A stretch of DNA of 64,000 nt from CAWKEY01 sp963848675 (GCA_963848675.1 CAWKEY010000030.1:172530-236529), one strand, 5' to 3'; shown: positions 18,495 to 27,904, counted from the stretch's first letter. The notes: generated by a model not told the origin, from the letters alone. Numbers and translations are program-made.

Positions 18495-18858
18495 ATGCTT
18501 AAAATTTTTCACCTCACTTTTATTATGCTGTCGTTGTTCAGTTTTATCGGACGTGTCCTTCTGTCCGAAACCCGGCCGGAAATACTCAAACAAAAAGCGC
18601 TCAAAATCGCCCCGCATGTGATCGATACCCTATTATTGGTCAGCGGTATCGCGCTGGTTATTCAAGGGCAATGGCTGTCAGCCGAATACGGCTGGATTGT
18701 GGCTAAAATAATCGCATTACTGGGCTTATATCGGTTTAGGCGTGGTGGTCATGCATAATCGGGGCCCGCTGCGATGGCTGGCATTTGCAGGCGCCATGGC
18801 CTGTTTTGCCTATATCGGCATGGTCGCCGTTACCAAGCATGCCGGATTCTTTTTATAA
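18495..18858 (+). pseudogene. SirB2-family membrane protein gene with a one-base frameshift
   Basis: The first 76 codons read as a SirB2-type protein: KIFHLTFIMLSLFSFIGR, a polar loop, PHVIDTLLLVSGIALVIQGQ and WIVAKIIALL. The frame then runs to a stop as LYRFRRGGHA. Removing one G from the GGG at 18722-18724 restores AYIGLGVVVMHNRGPLRW and a final transmembrane segment ending GMVAVTKHAGFFL, stopping at 18858. This is the expected length of the family. The lesion is either a sequencing error in a homopolymer or a real loss of function. Confidence 0.75.
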
Positions 18859-19677
18859 GCAAAAATCTGTTTTATTGATTTCCAGCTCCAGCCAGCGCAA
18901 TACGTCTTTGCCTTTAGTGAATGCCATGCCTTCAAGTTTTAGCGCCAGGCCGTCTGTTAAAACGGCCCAGCGCGCCAGCTGGTTTTGTAGTTGGAGTTGC
19001 TCACTGACACTAAAGCGATAGTCATTTATCAGCTGCTTGAAGTGTTGGGGTTCCGCTGTATGAAGCACTGCGGCCAGTGCCGCTGTCTTGGTCATGACGG
19101 TTTCAAGGTTTGAGATATGCGCCGCTATTAATTCTGAAACCTGTTTAGGCTGCAGGTTTATTGCGGGTGACAGTTGATTATCGGAAATCACTTTCAGGCA
19201 CTGGATGAGCTCGCCGGAAGAGAACCGGCTTGCGGTTTCATAAAATGCCGAGGCTTCCATGTCGTACAGATGCGGCTGATTGTATGCAAGCTCTGGTATT
19301 GATGCCGTTTGCACGCTGCCGGTGGCGCAGGGCGGCTTGAAAAGCAGTGGCGGATAATGGTTTCTCCCGCTGTCCCGGTCAATAATTTTATCGATTAAGA
19401 ACAGCCTTCCCAGGGCGTGGTCTTTATGGCCAGCGATACCAATATTCAGCAGTACCGGATGCGGCGTCGCAGCAAACAGCGCTTGCGTATAAGCGATGCC
19501 GGCAGCCATTGCGCTTTTTCCCGGTCCGGTTACCGTCAGGCAAATCTCCGCATTGATATAAACGGCAAAAGGCTGTATTGCGGTAGCTTTCTTTAAGCTG
19601 AAATACGCAACAAGTGGTTTGGCTTCGCAAGGCAATGCCGTGTAAATAAATAATCTGCTGGAATTGGGTGACTTCAT
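18853..19677 (-). CDS. Nucleoside phosphorylase/MTA-SAH nucleosidase-like protein
   Basis: The start MKSPNSSRLFIYTALPCEAKPL is preferred because the longer frame would run into the divergent rsd gene. The 274-residue product contains TGPGKSAMAAGIAY, LNIGIAGHKDHALGR (phosphate/ribose-site Gly-rich element) and LYDMEASAFYETASRF, where the MEA(S/M) motif is the purine/ribose-binding signature of the PNP/UDP superfamily. The C-terminal 80 residues are helical and not part of the core enzyme. The substrate cannot be assigned; hopanoid- or nucleoside-related roles exist in the superfamily. It overlaps the sirB2 3' end by six bases. Confidence 0.65.
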   Translation of the reverse strand: MKSPNSSRLFIYTALPCEAKPLVAYFSLKKATAIQPFAVYINAEICLTVTGPGKSAMAAGIAYTQALFAATPHPVLLNIGIAGHKDHALGRLFLIDKIIDRDSGRNHYPPLLFKPPCATGSVQTASIPELAYNQPHLYDMEASAFYETASRFSSGELIQCLKVISDNQLSPAINLQPKQVSELIAAHISNLETVMTKTAALAAVLHTAEPQHFKQLINDYRFSVSEQLQLQNQLARWAVLTDGLALKLEGMAFTKGKDVLRWLELEINKTDFCL

Positions 19678-19806
19678 CAAGGCAACAGCCGTCTGGGCTA
19701 AAGGGTAGTAACTAATAAAAAATCTATATTTTTTAGTGAATTGTTGAAGTTTGTTAGTAAATGACCTAAATTTAAACCGCGAACCAAAATAACAAAAGGG
19801 GGGCTT

Positions 19807-20253
19807 ATGTCCGCAGTCCAGAATCAACCAGAAAGAAGGCAACAGGCTTCTCAACTGATAGCCGAGCTACAAAATGAAAGACATCAGGTCTGGTCTTTAT
19901 ATTGCCATGTTGCTGAATTAAAGCCATTTTCTTCGCATGAAACAGTCAACAAGGTGCTAAACCGTTTTTCCCAACTGCTGATTGATTACGTTTCTCTCGG
20001 CCATTTTGGCATTTATGAACGCTTGCTGGCCGGTAGTGAGCGCCGTGAGCGCGTGCTGTCTGTTGCGAAAGATATTTATCCCGAATTTTCGGCAACGACT
20101 GACGCGGCCGTTCAGTTTAACGATAAATATGCGAATGCCGCCAACAACAATAGTTTTATTGATGATCTGGAGCTGGATTTGTCCACATTAGGTGAAAATC
20201 TGGCGAAAAGAATCGATCTCGAAGACCAGCTCTGCGCGTTGATGCAGCAATAA
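19807..20253 (+). CDS. rsd: Rsd/AlgQ family anti-sigma-70 factor
   Basis: The 148-residue helical protein matches E. coli Rsd and Pseudomonas AlgQ: an N-terminal RRQQASQLIAELQNERHQVWSLYCHVAELKPF segment, LLIDYVSLGHFGIYERLL (corresponding to LVDYLSAGHFSIYERIL of Rsd) and a C-terminal LSTLGENLAKRIDLEDQLCALM. Rsd binds the domain 4 region of sigma-70 and modulates the housekeeping sigma. A strong AGGGGGG ribosome binding site lies just upstream. Confidence 0.88.
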   Translation: MSAVQNQPERRQQASQLIAELQNERHQVWSLYCHVAELKPFSSHETVNKVLNRFSQLLIDYVSLGHFGIYERLLAGSERRERVLSVAKDIYPEFSATTDAAVQFNDKYANAANNNSFIDDLELDLSTLGENLAKRIDLEDQLCALMQQ

Positions 20254-20285
20254 CTTGAGAATGGTCAACACCATCAGTTTTGCCT

Positions 20286-20336
20286 GCAGCAGCGCTGCTG
20301 CTCGCTAACTGCCGCCGCTACCTGGACGTAGCGGCG
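20286..20336. terminator. Two hairpins downstream of rsd
   Basis: A perfect 16-base palindrome (GCAGCAGCGCTGCTGC) is followed by a nine-base-pair stem (CGCCGCTAC / GTAGCGGCG, loop of six). They lie between the convergent ends of rsd and sixA. There is no T-run, so termination is only likely. Confidence 0.4.
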
Positions 20337-20395
20337 TTGCTAAAGATCAACTGGACTAACCATAATCAGGGTTGAAACCCAATTGCATTTTTCGC

Positions 20396-20914
20396 CTAGC
20401 CGTCAGCATTTAAACTCGCTGACCGGGTAATGCTTAACAATTGTGCGCAATGGCTTTCCAGATTCTGCCAGTCGTCCGGTAATCGCAATCTAACCAGGGT
20501 TGAGGTTGCCAGCAGTTTGCCATCATCGTCTCGCTGCACACCTTCCGCCAAATCCATTAACAAGTCTTCCAGGCCGGGATTGTGGCCCACCAGCAATACG
20601 CGCTGAGGAAACGTCGGACAGCCGGCCAGCACTTTTTTAAGCGACTCCATGCCGGCTTCGTAGATCCGGTCGTCAAAGTGCAGCACCTGACGCTTTTTAA
20701 GTTTCAAGCCTTTACAGACCTTTTCGGCAGTCTCGCTGGCGCGTTGTGCGGGTGAGCTGACAATCCAGTCTGGGCACAGCTCCTGCTCCAGCAGCCATTC
20801 GCCCATGCGCAGCGCGGCTTTTTTACCGCGTTTTTTCAATGGCCGGTTAACGTCTGCCACACCTTCCGGCCAATCGGATTTCGCGTGCCTTAATAATAGT
20901 AGTTCTCTAGCCAT
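20396..20914 (-). CDS. sixA: SixA-type phosphohistidine phosphatase
   Basis: The 172-residue protein is a short histidine-phosphatase-superfamily member: catalytic LLLRHAKSDW with the RHA triad at residues 8-10, a central SSPAQRASETAE segment with the second Arg, and the late VGHNPGLEDLL with the second His. SixA-type enzymes dephosphorylate phosphohistidine in phosphorelay proteins or PTS components. It stands alone, convergent to rsd. Confidence 0.85.
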   Translation of the reverse strand: MARELLLLRHAKSDWPEGVADVNRPLKKRGKKAALRMGEWLLEQELCPDWIVSSPAQRASETAEKVCKGLKLKKRQVLHFDDRIYEAGMESLKKVLAGCPTFPQRVLLVGHNPGLEDLLMDLAEGVQRDDDGKLLATSTLVRLRLPDDWQNLESHCAQLLSITRSASLNADG

Positions 20915-21038
20915 GTTGTTTCTCCCGTATCAAACCAGATCAAAGTTAAGCATAGCGCATTATGACATTTCACATTACTGACACATTCCGTCTCTACAAT
21001 TCCGGGCAACCACTGATATATAGCCAGGAAACTCTCGC

Positions 21039-22763
21039 ATGATAGATGCCGAACGCATTCTCCAGGAAACCTACCCCGATTTCAAACTGGGCAAAGACAA
21101 CAAACTGGTGATCAAAGCGCTGAAAAAATTGCTTCACGAAGACGACTTTAACGACGTTATCCGCAAAAACCAGCATCTACGCGGCTTTGCCTTTCTCGAC
21201 AAGCTGCTGGCTTATTTCAAATTCAATTACCAGATCGATAACGATTCGTACAACAACATTCCTTCGGAAGGTCGCCTGCTGATTGTCGCCAATCATCCGA
21301 TCGGCACCCTGGATGGCCTGGCCCTGGTCAAGCTGATCCGTTCGGTGCGCCCGGATGTGCGGATCGTCGCCAACCGGGTGTTGTCGCACATGCAGCCATT
21401 ACAATCGATATTTCTGCCGGTCGATGTGTTGTCGGGCAAAAAACAATTCAAAGACAGCTACAAAGCCATGCTCGATGCGCTGGACAACGAAGAGGCCATC
21501 ATCCTTTTTCCGGCGGGCGAGGTCTCGCGCATCACTGCCCATGGCGTCCGTGACGGTGACTGGCAAAGCGGCTTCATCAAGCTGGCGAAAAAATCGCACT
21601 GTCCTATTCTGCCAATTCATATCAAGGCCAAGAATTCCGCATTGTTTTATAGCATGTCGACGCTGTACAAGCCGCTGGGTACGATGCTGCTGGTCAAGGA
21701 GATGTTCAATAAAAAGAACCAGGAAATCAAATTCCAGGTGGGCCCCGCGATTCCTTATGCGGTGATTGCCGATAGTGACGAAAGCAGCAAGCAGCTATGC
21801 AAGCGTTTCCGTAAACACGTCCTGAATCTGGGTAAGAAGCATAAAAAACCCTTATTCGACACGGTGGCAACCGTTGTCCATCCTGTCAATGCCAAAGCCG
21901 TTAAAAAAGCGCTGTACCGGTCACGTTTGCTCGGCGAAACCCGTGATGGCAAAAAGATTTTTCTCTACCAGTTTCAGGATGACTGTCCGGTGATGCGGGA
22001 AATCGCCCGCCTGCGGGAGCTCACCTTCAGAACCGTGGAAGAGGGCACCGGTTTGGCGCTGGATCTGGATAAGTTTGATGTGTATTACAGCCATGTTGTG
22101 TTGTGGGATGATAACGATCTGGAAATTGTCGGCGCCTATCGCATTGGCGAAGGGCCAAAAATTATGGCGGATTACGGCATTGAAGGCTTTTATACGCATA
22201 CCCTGTTTGATCTGCAGGGCGAATTTGCCGATTATCTGCCCTCCAGCATTGAGTTGGGCCGCAGTTTTGTGCAACCCCGCTATTGGGGGCAGCACAGCCT
22301 GGATTACCTCTGGTATGGTATCGGCGCTTACCTGCGGGAGCAGCCCGAAATCAAATATCTGTTCGGCCCGGTCAGTATTAGCAACGCCTACCCGCAACTG
22401 GCTAAAGAGCTCATCATCGGTTTTTACCAGCAACAATGTGGCAGCAGCAGTCTGCCTTCCGCCAAGGCGCGCATGCCGTTCGTCATATCCGAGCAGTGTC
22501 AGCAATTCGCCGCCAGCGAGTTCAGCAACGATTATCCCATCAGCTTTAAAGTCCTGAACAGCGAACTGAAAAAACTCGGCGTTAAGGTGCCGACTCTGTA
22601 CAAACAGTACGTTGAGCTGTGCGTGGACAAGGGCTGCCACTTCATCGACTTTAACGTTGATCCGGATTTTAACAATTGTATCGACAGCCTGGTCATGGTC
22701 GAAATCGACAAAATCGCCCCCAAGAAGCGCTTGCGCTATATTGAAAAACCGATAGCCTGTTGA
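21039..22763 (+). CDS. Fused lysophospholipid acyltransferase and GNAT/hemolysin-type N-acyltransferase (OlsF-like)
   Basis: The 574-residue protein has two halves. Residues about 70-290 form a PlsC-type acyltransferase with the HX4D motif in NHPIGTLDG and the FPAGEVSR glycerophosphate-site element. Residues about 320-560 match the hemolysin/OlsB-type GNAT fold (REIARLRELTFRTVEEGTG, IELGRSFVQPRYWG). This domain pairing is that of bifunctional ornithine-lipid synthases (OlsF), which put two fatty acyl groups on an amino acid. By family I infer an aminolipid synthase; the amino acid is unproven. It starts an operon with an M14 peptidase and a hydrolase. Confidence 0.75.
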   Translation: MIDAERILQETYPDFKLGKDNKLVIKALKKLLHEDDFNDVIRKNQHLRGFAFLDKLLAYFKFNYQIDNDSYNNIPSEGRLLIVANHPIGTLDGLALVKLIRSVRPDVRIVANRVLSHMQPLQSIFLPVDVLSGKKQFKDSYKAMLDALDNEEAIILFPAGEVSRITAHGVRDGDWQSGFIKLAKKSHCPILPIHIKAKNSALFYSMSTLYKPLGTMLLVKEMFNKKNQEIKFQVGPAIPYAVIADSDESSKQLCKRFRKHVLNLGKKHKKPLFDTVATVVHPVNAKAVKKALYRSRLLGETRDGKKIFLYQFQDDCPVMREIARLRELTFRTVEEGTGLALDLDKFDVYYSHVVLWDDNDLEIVGAYRIGEGPKIMADYGIEGFYTHTLFDLQGEFADYLPSSIELGRSFVQPRYWGQHSLDYLWYGIGAYLREQPEIKYLFGPVSISNAYPQLAKELIIGFYQQQCGSSSLPSAKARMPFVISEQCQQFAASEFSNDYPISFKVLNSELKKLGVKVPTLYKQYVELCVDKGCHFIDFNVDPDFNNCIDSLVMVEIDKIAPKKRLRYIEKPIAC

Positions 22764-23788
22764 GCGTGACATTGAGGGACAAAACCTTTCCTGAGCTGGC
22801 GCAACTGGAACAGATCATTGTCCAGCTTGGCGATCGGGCGCAAGTTGAAATCGTTGAGCACATTGCCTATCAGGGACGCCAGCTTCCTGTCTATTGCATC
22901 ACCTTGGGATCGCAGCGCCCGGACGTGCCGGTTATCGCCTATTTCGGCGGTGTGCATGGCCTGGAGAAAATCGGCTCGCAAGTCCTGCTGGCGTATTTGC
23001 AAACCATTGTGCAACTGCTCGATTGGGATAAAGAGTTTGCCGCCCGCCTGGAAAAATCGCGGCTGGTGTTTATGCCCATCGTCAATCCCGCCGGCGTGTT
23101 TCGTGGCAGCCGTTGCAACGCCAATGGCGTGGATTTGATGCGCAACGCGCCGGTAGAGGGTGTCGGCAAAATCAAGCTATACAGCGGTCATCGCATTAGT
23201 CCGCGTTTGCCCTGGTATCGCGGCGATCAGACGCACATGGAAAAGGAGGCCCAGGCCTTGTGCCAGGTGGTGCGGCAGCAAATAAGCCGCTCCCCCTTGA
23301 CCATTGCGGTTGATTTGCACTCGGGATTTGGCATTCATGATCGCGTGTGGTTCCCCTATGCGTCTTGCAAAAAACCGTTTGCATCACTGGCCGAAGCTTA
23401 CGCACTGAAAAACCTGTTCGAACAATGCTATCCGCATCATTTCTACAAAATTGAACCGATGAGCCATGAATATGTCATCAGCGGTGATTTATGGGATTAT
23501 CTGTATGATGAGTTTTTACAGCAGCCGAATAATAACGCGGTGTTTATGCCGTTAACGCTGGAAATGGGTTCCTGGCTCTGGCTGCGCAAAAGCCCCATGC
23601 ACCTATTTTTGCGTCACGGCCTGTTTCATCCGGTTTTGCCGCATCGGCAGCAGCGCATCATGCGGCGGCATTTAATTTTGTTCGATTTCCTTTACCGCGC
23701 GGCCCTTTATCCGCAAAAGTGGACAGGCTTGCCGCCAGCGCAGCGTCTGGCTTATCAGCAACAAGCCGTGCAGCTTTGGTATGCATAA
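22760..23788 (+). CDS. M14-family zinc carboxypeptidase-like protein
   Basis: A TTG start overlaps the preceding stop by four bases; a GTG six bases later is the alternative. The 342-residue protein carries GGVHGLEKIGSQ (HxxE zinc ligands), NPAGVFRGSRCNANGVDLMRN (substrate Arg/Asn) and AVDLHSGFG (third zinc His). A late LEMGSW glutamate fits the catalytic residue. The family includes carboxypeptidases and succinylglutamate/aspartoacylase-like deacylases. Tight coupling to an acyltransferase suggests a role on an acylated amino acid or peptide, which is inference. Confidence 0.75.
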   Translation: MSVTLRDKTFPELAQLEQIIVQLGDRAQVEIVEHIAYQGRQLPVYCITLGSQRPDVPVIAYFGGVHGLEKIGSQVLLAYLQTIVQLLDWDKEFAARLEKSRLVFMPIVNPAGVFRGSRCNANGVDLMRNAPVEGVGKIKLYSGHRISPRLPWYRGDQTHMEKEAQALCQVVRQQISRSPLTIAVDLHSGFGIHDRVWFPYASCKKPFASLAEAYALKNLFEQCYPHHFYKIEPMSHEYVISGDLWDYLYDEFLQQPNNNAVFMPLTLEMGSWLWLRKSPMHLFLRHGLFHPVLPHRQQRIMRRHLILFDFLYRAALYPQKWTGLPPAQRLAYQQQAVQLWYA

Positions 23789-24551
23789 GGGCATTGGCCA
23801 AAACTGGCTGTTACTGCGCGGGCTGTCCAGGGAATCCGCGCACTGGGGCGATTTTGTGCCGATGCTGCGGGCAGCCTTTCCCGGAGCACAAGTCCATACG
23901 CTGGATTTGCCCGGTACCGGGCGCTTTCATGACCAACTCAGCCCGTACCGCATTGAAGACATTCTGACAACGGCGCGCGCACAAGCCATGCGCGGGGGAT
24001 TGCTGCACCAACCGCTTACCCTGCTGGCCTTGTCGCTGGGCGGGATGGTGGCCTGGGAGTGGCTCCGGCAGCATCCAGAGGATGTGTGTGCCGGGGTGCT
24101 GATCAACAGCAGCTTCGCCAGCCTGAGTCCGTTTTATCAACGGCTGCGCTGGCAAAGTTACCGGCAATTTGTCCGCCTGCTGGCAGCGAAGACCCCCTAT
24201 GACAGAGAATTGGGCATTGTGCGCCTGGTCAGCAATCGCTGCGAGCAAGACCGTGCCGCTGTGGCCGGGGCCTGGGCAAGCATCCACCAGCAGCGGCCGA
24301 TCAGCCTGGAAAACAGTTTCCGGCAAATCCGCGCCGCGGCGTGGTATCGCCCCGGTAACGGCAATGCCAATAAACCTGTTTTGTTGTTAAACAGTCTTGG
24401 CGACCGCCTGGTTTCGCCTGCCTGCTCGGCCTCCATTCAACACAAGTGGCGCCTGGAATTGCGCAGCCACCCGAGTGCTGGACACGATTTGCCCCTGGAT
24501 GCGGGCGATTGGGTGATTGAGCAATTAAAAATCTGGGCGGCGCCCGGCTGA
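23781..24551 (+). CDS. Alpha/beta hydrolase
   Basis: The 256-residue protein overlaps the M14 gene by eight bases. It has an oxyanion-side LLRGLSRESAHWGDF segment, a nucleophile elbow ALSLGG (Ser near residue 94; the first Gly of GxSxG is Ala) and a late SAGHDLPLD with the catalytic His. Esterase or lipase activity is likely. It is the last gene of the three-gene operon. Confidence 0.8.
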   Translation: MHKGIGQNWLLLRGLSRESAHWGDFVPMLRAAFPGAQVHTLDLPGTGRFHDQLSPYRIEDILTTARAQAMRGGLLHQPLTLLALSLGGMVAWEWLRQHPEDVCAGVLINSSFASLSPFYQRLRWQSYRQFVRLLAAKTPYDRELGIVRLVSNRCEQDRAAVAGAWASIHQQRPISLENSFRQIRAAAWYRPGNGNANKPVLLLNSLGDRLVSPACSASIQHKWRLELRSHPSAGHDLPLDAGDWVIEQLKIWAAPG

Positions 24552-24574
24552 TTGCAGACAGGAATTGCAGGGGC

Positions 24575-25291
24575 TCAGCTTTCTAACGCATTTCTGCCAT
24601 GCCGGACATCAATGCCATCAATCATGAATATCAGGTATTCGGCAATGTTTTTGCAATGTTCGCCACAGCGTTCCAAAGATTTCATAATCTGCATTATATC
24701 CAGCGCCCGCCCGATCAGGGATACATCCTGCACCACGCAAGCCAGTTGATGTCTAATGCCTTCCTGCAATTCGTTTTCACAGTCGCGATCAGACCGCAAC
24801 AGGGTATAGGCTTGATTTGAATGCCCAATTGTGAAATCGCCCTTCAGCTTAACGAGCATGTCTTTGATCAGATGAGCCATTTTAACGATGTCTGCCAAGA
24901 GCTTGGGATTGGGAATGCTGGTTCTCCGCTCGTATAACATCAAGATCATCAGGGCACAATAGGCTATTTCGTTGCCGCTTTTTTCCAGCTCGACGACCAT
25001 TTTGGACGTTGCAATAACGGCGCGCAAATCGTTGGCCACGGGGCAGTGCCGGGCAAGCACTGCCTGCACTTCACTATCGATTTTGATTTCAAAATGGTTG
25101 ACTTCGTTGTCCCGAGAGATGACTTTTGATGCCAGCTTGATGTCGCCGTCTTCAAGCGCCTGCATGGTTTGCTCGAGTTGAGAAATCAGCAGATCGAGCA
25201 TCGCCAGGATCAGTGCGCGTAAATGCTCCAGTTCGCCATCAAAAAAATGTAGGGTATGTTGTTTGCTGCTATTGCCGTCTTCAATTGCCAT
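24575..25291 (-). CDS. phoU: PhoU phosphate-signalling protein
   Basis: The 238-residue all-helical protein has the two PhoU half-repeats. The metal-site motifs are EVNHFEIKID in the first half and the corresponding SLERCGEHCKNIAEYLIF in the second. PhoU links the Pst transporter to the PhoR kinase and represses the Pho regulon when phosphate is high. Here it is not with pst genes; the neighbours are a lipoprotein and an alkaline phosphatase. Confidence 0.9.
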   Translation of the reverse strand: MAIEDGNSSKQHTLHFFDGELEHLRALILAMLDLLISQLEQTMQALEDGDIKLASKVISRDNEVNHFEIKIDSEVQAVLARHCPVANDLRAVIATSKMVVELEKSGNEIAYCALMILMLYERRTSIPNPKLLADIVKMAHLIKDMLVKLKGDFTIGHSNQAYTLLRSDRDCENELQEGIRHQLACVVQDVSLIGRALDIMQIMKSLERCGEHCKNIAEYLIFMIDGIDVRHGRNALES

Positions 25292-25353
25292 AGGATCTCT
25301 CGAAAAATTGTCGCGTCACCGGGAATGCCAGAGAACTTGAATGCCTATCGCCG

Positions 25354-26070
25354 CTAATGCGCATGACTATGACCTCCTTTGATTTTAGGCAGAATGGACT
25401 TGATGAAAGGATCGTTTTCCTTGTCGCCGATATCGGCAAAATCGGTATAGCGGTAATCATCAGAGCGCTGATAAGGCCAGGGCGATTGTGCCAAAGGATA
25501 CAGCGCAGTCATTCGGGTGATAAGGGTATGCCCGTGTTCTGTGCGTTTGATCATTGCAGGTAATTGTTCCTGTTCCAGCCAGATAATTTCCAGTGGGCTG
25601 TCAGGATTGTTATTTGTGTAATGGATTCCTGGACGGCCAAGTATGTCTTCCCGTCCCTCGGCAGCCAGCGATGCCAGCATGGCCTGATTCAACAGCGTGG
25701 TAATCCCAGACCAGTCCGGTTCCGCGCCGATGGCTTTCAAATCCCCCGGCAGGTACTCAATGACTTGCCGTTGATCGTGAAACACGCGTTGATAGGTGAC
25801 TGATCCGTCCGCCGCTTTCTCCCAAATCTCACCACTGTTGTCTTGCAGATTGTGCGTCTCGACCCGATCGGCCGCACGCCAGAAACGCCATTGATAGTGT
25901 TGCTGCTGATCACCGCCGTGGCCAGTTTCAATAACCGTGGTTTCAAATTCTGCGGCCAGCGCAGGCAATTGATCCAGCGCCTGAATCTGTAATGGCTTGT
26001 CTGGCTGCTGAGCGCAGGCGCTCAACAGCATGAACAAAAAGAGGGTAAGCCACGTTAATTTTCTTGACAT
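25354..26070 (-). CDS. Lipoprotein of unknown function
   Basis: The start MSRKLTWLTL is preferred: it has GGAA upstream and excludes the terminator of the preceding gene. A lipobox (LLSACAQ) ends the signal peptide, so the mature protein begins at Cys. The remaining 220 residues contain beta-rich segments with HYQWRFWRAADRVETH and YQRVFHDQRQVIEYLPGDL, and a His-rich C-terminus (GGHSHAH). No family is recognised. Its position between alkaline phosphatase and phoU suggests, weakly, a role in phosphate scavenging. Confidence 0.75.
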   Translation of the reverse strand: MSRKLTWLTLFLFMLLSACAQQPDKPLQIQALDQLPALAAEFETTVIETGHGGDQQQHYQWRFWRAADRVETHNLQDNSGEIWEKAADGSVTYQRVFHDQRQVIEYLPGDLKAIGAEPDWSGITTLLNQAMLASLAAEGREDILGRPGIHYTNNNPDSPLEIIWLEQEQLPAMIKRTEHGHTLITRMTALYPLAQSPWPYQRSDDYRYTDFADIGDKENDPFIKSILPKIKGGHSHAH

Positions 26071-26079
26071 CAATATTCC

Positions 26080-26110
26080 AAAAACCAAAAGAGGCGCCTA
26101 CAGGCACCTC
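26080..26110 (-). terminator. Rho-independent terminator after alkaline phosphatase
   Basis: On the minus strand, a GAGGTGCCT / AGGCGCCTC stem with a two-base loop is followed by TTTTGGTTTTT, 19 bases after the phosphatase stop. Confidence 0.75.
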
Positions 26111-26128
26111 ATAAACACAGCCTGTTAA

Positions 26129-27649
26129 TTACTGGCCTGCTTTAAAGCGTAAGGCGTTTGCCATCACCTGATAGATATAACTTTGTTCCTGGACGCCGTG
26201 GAACAGATGCGCTTTGGGCCCGCTGGCAAAAACCGCGACATCTTCTGCGGCATGGGTTTCACTGTCCAAGGGAACGGCGGCTTCCTGAAGAAAATCAGGA
26301 TGCGCGGTATTAATAGCCGTCAAATCCGGACGGGCATTGGGGCCGCGATAGCCGGGGCCATTAGCGTAGCCCAGCGTGGTGTATGGCAAGCCGTTTTTGT
26401 CGGTGGCAAACGCGGATGCACCGGGCTGTTTGACCAGGCCCAGGATCGGATTGCCGCGTTCGGGATAACCGGCAATGGTAAAGGTATGGCTGTGATCGGC
26501 GGTGACGACGATCAGTGTGTCTTTGCTGCTGGTTTTTTCCAGGGCTTTGCGCACCGCATTGGAGAGCTCTATGGCATCGGTTAAAGCGCGATAGGCGTTA
26601 CCGGCGTGATGGGCGTGATCGATACGGCCGGCTTCCACCATCAGCACAAAGCCTTTTTTGTTTTTCGACAGAATGTCGATGGCCTTAGTGGTCATTTCGG
26701 TCAAGGAGGGTTCGCCGCCGGTATCGCTGGGGCGGTCATGCTCGTATTCCATGTGCGAACGTTCGAATAGCCCCAGCAAATGATCGACGTGCTTGGGGTC
26801 AACATCATCGAAGCCGGCTTTGTCATACACATAAGCCGATTTTGAATATTTGCCCAGCCATAGTTGCGTCAAGTCATGACCATCCTTACGGCCACCTTTT
26901 TTGCCGGCATCTTCAGGATCATCTCCGGTATCAGGCAAGAACATGCTGCGGCCGCCACCCAAAGCAACTTCCAGGCCGTTGCCATAGTTGAAATCCACCA
27001 GCTGCCTGGCAATATCGCTGACGCTGGCATCATCTGGCAGTTGCGCATCGGATTCCCAGTCGCGCTCGGAAGTGTGCGCATAGCAGGCGGCAGGGGTGGC
27101 GTGGGTAAGACGCGCAGTGGTGACGATGCCGGTTGACAGGCCTTTTTCCTCGGCCTGTTCAAGCAAAGTTTTGACTTTGTGGGCGTTGACGACCTCGGCG
27201 TTTTTTTCCTGCCGGGCGACTTCCGCGCTAACCGATATTTCGCCGTCGTTGGTTTTAACGCCGGTAATGATGGCCGTCATGGTGGGCGCGGAATCCGGTG
27301 TTTGTTGATTGACGCTGTAGGTTTTGGAGAGCGCCAAATAAGGCAATTGTTCGAAGCTGAGCGAATTTTCCTCACCGCCGCGGTTGTTGAGTTTGGCTTG
27401 TCCTTCGAGAATACGCGCCGCAGTAATGGTGGAGATGCCCATGCCGTCGCCGACAAACACAATCACGTTTTTGGCATAGTGCTCATTGGGATTGAGCCGT
27501 TGCGCGGCTTTGATGCTGGTTTTGCCGGATTCCAGCCAGAACTGGGGCGTTTCCAGTGTATCCACGGCTCTGGCGGTATCTGTTGCAGCCAACAGCAAGC
27601 CCGCCAGGATTACTGCGCCGGAAGTAATTTTAAGGTCGTCGTCACGCAT
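26129..27649 (-). CDS. phoA: Alkaline phosphatase (PhoA family)
   Basis: The start MRDDDLKITSGAV has GGAG ten bases upstream; an in-frame start 102 bases earlier would put 34 residues before the signal peptide. The 506-residue protein has a signal peptide (ILAGLLLAATDTARA), the metal motif FVGDGMG, the phosphorylated-Ser region SAPTMTAIITGVKT, EAGRIDHAHHAGNA and VVTADHSHTF, all hallmark zinc/magnesium-site motifs. It hydrolyses phosphomonoesters in the periplasm. A Pho box was not confidently seen upstream. Confidence 0.93.
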   Translation of the reverse strand: MRDDDLKITSGAVILAGLLLAATDTARAVDTLETPQFWLESGKTSIKAAQRLNPNEHYAKNVIVFVGDGMGISTITAARILEGQAKLNNRGGEENSLSFEQLPYLALSKTYSVNQQTPDSAPTMTAIITGVKTNDGEISVSAEVARQEKNAEVVNAHKVKTLLEQAEEKGLSTGIVTTARLTHATPAACYAHTSERDWESDAQLPDDASVSDIARQLVDFNYGNGLEVALGGGRSMFLPDTGDDPEDAGKKGGRKDGHDLTQLWLGKYSKSAYVYDKAGFDDVDPKHVDHLLGLFERSHMEYEHDRPSDTGGEPSLTEMTTKAIDILSKNKKGFVLMVEAGRIDHAHHAGNAYRALTDAIELSNAVRKALEKTSSKDTLIVVTADHSHTFTIAGYPERGNPILGLVKQPGASAFATDKNGLPYTTLGYANGPGYRGPNARPDLTAINTAHPDFLQEAAVPLDSETHAAEDVAVFASGPKAHLFHGVQEQSYIYQVMANALRFKAGQ

Positions 27650-27786
27650 GAGATATTTCTCCGGTTTGCATGTATTGAGTGTCGTTACCAGCAACAAGCC
27701 AAAGCTCGCATGCACAGATGATAAGATTTCAATGTTGCAGGTGTGTGACAACGCTGTAAATCAACCCTATAAGGCGCAATTCATAG

Positions 27787-27815
27787 GGTGCAATAGGCGT
27801 TAGCCGGATTGCACC
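27787..27815. repeat. Short palindromic intergenic repeat
   Basis: An eight-base stem (GGTGCAAT / ATTGCACC) flanks a 13-base loop in the 255-base gap between the alkaline phosphatase and ParA genes. No gene is seen in this gap. Confidence 0.5.
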
Positions 27816-27904
27816 GCATGTTTGCCGCCAATCATTAGACGCAATACGCTGCGCTATAGCTCTGTTGCGATTAACGGAACCATGTGGCTGATGATTGCTG
27901 ATTT

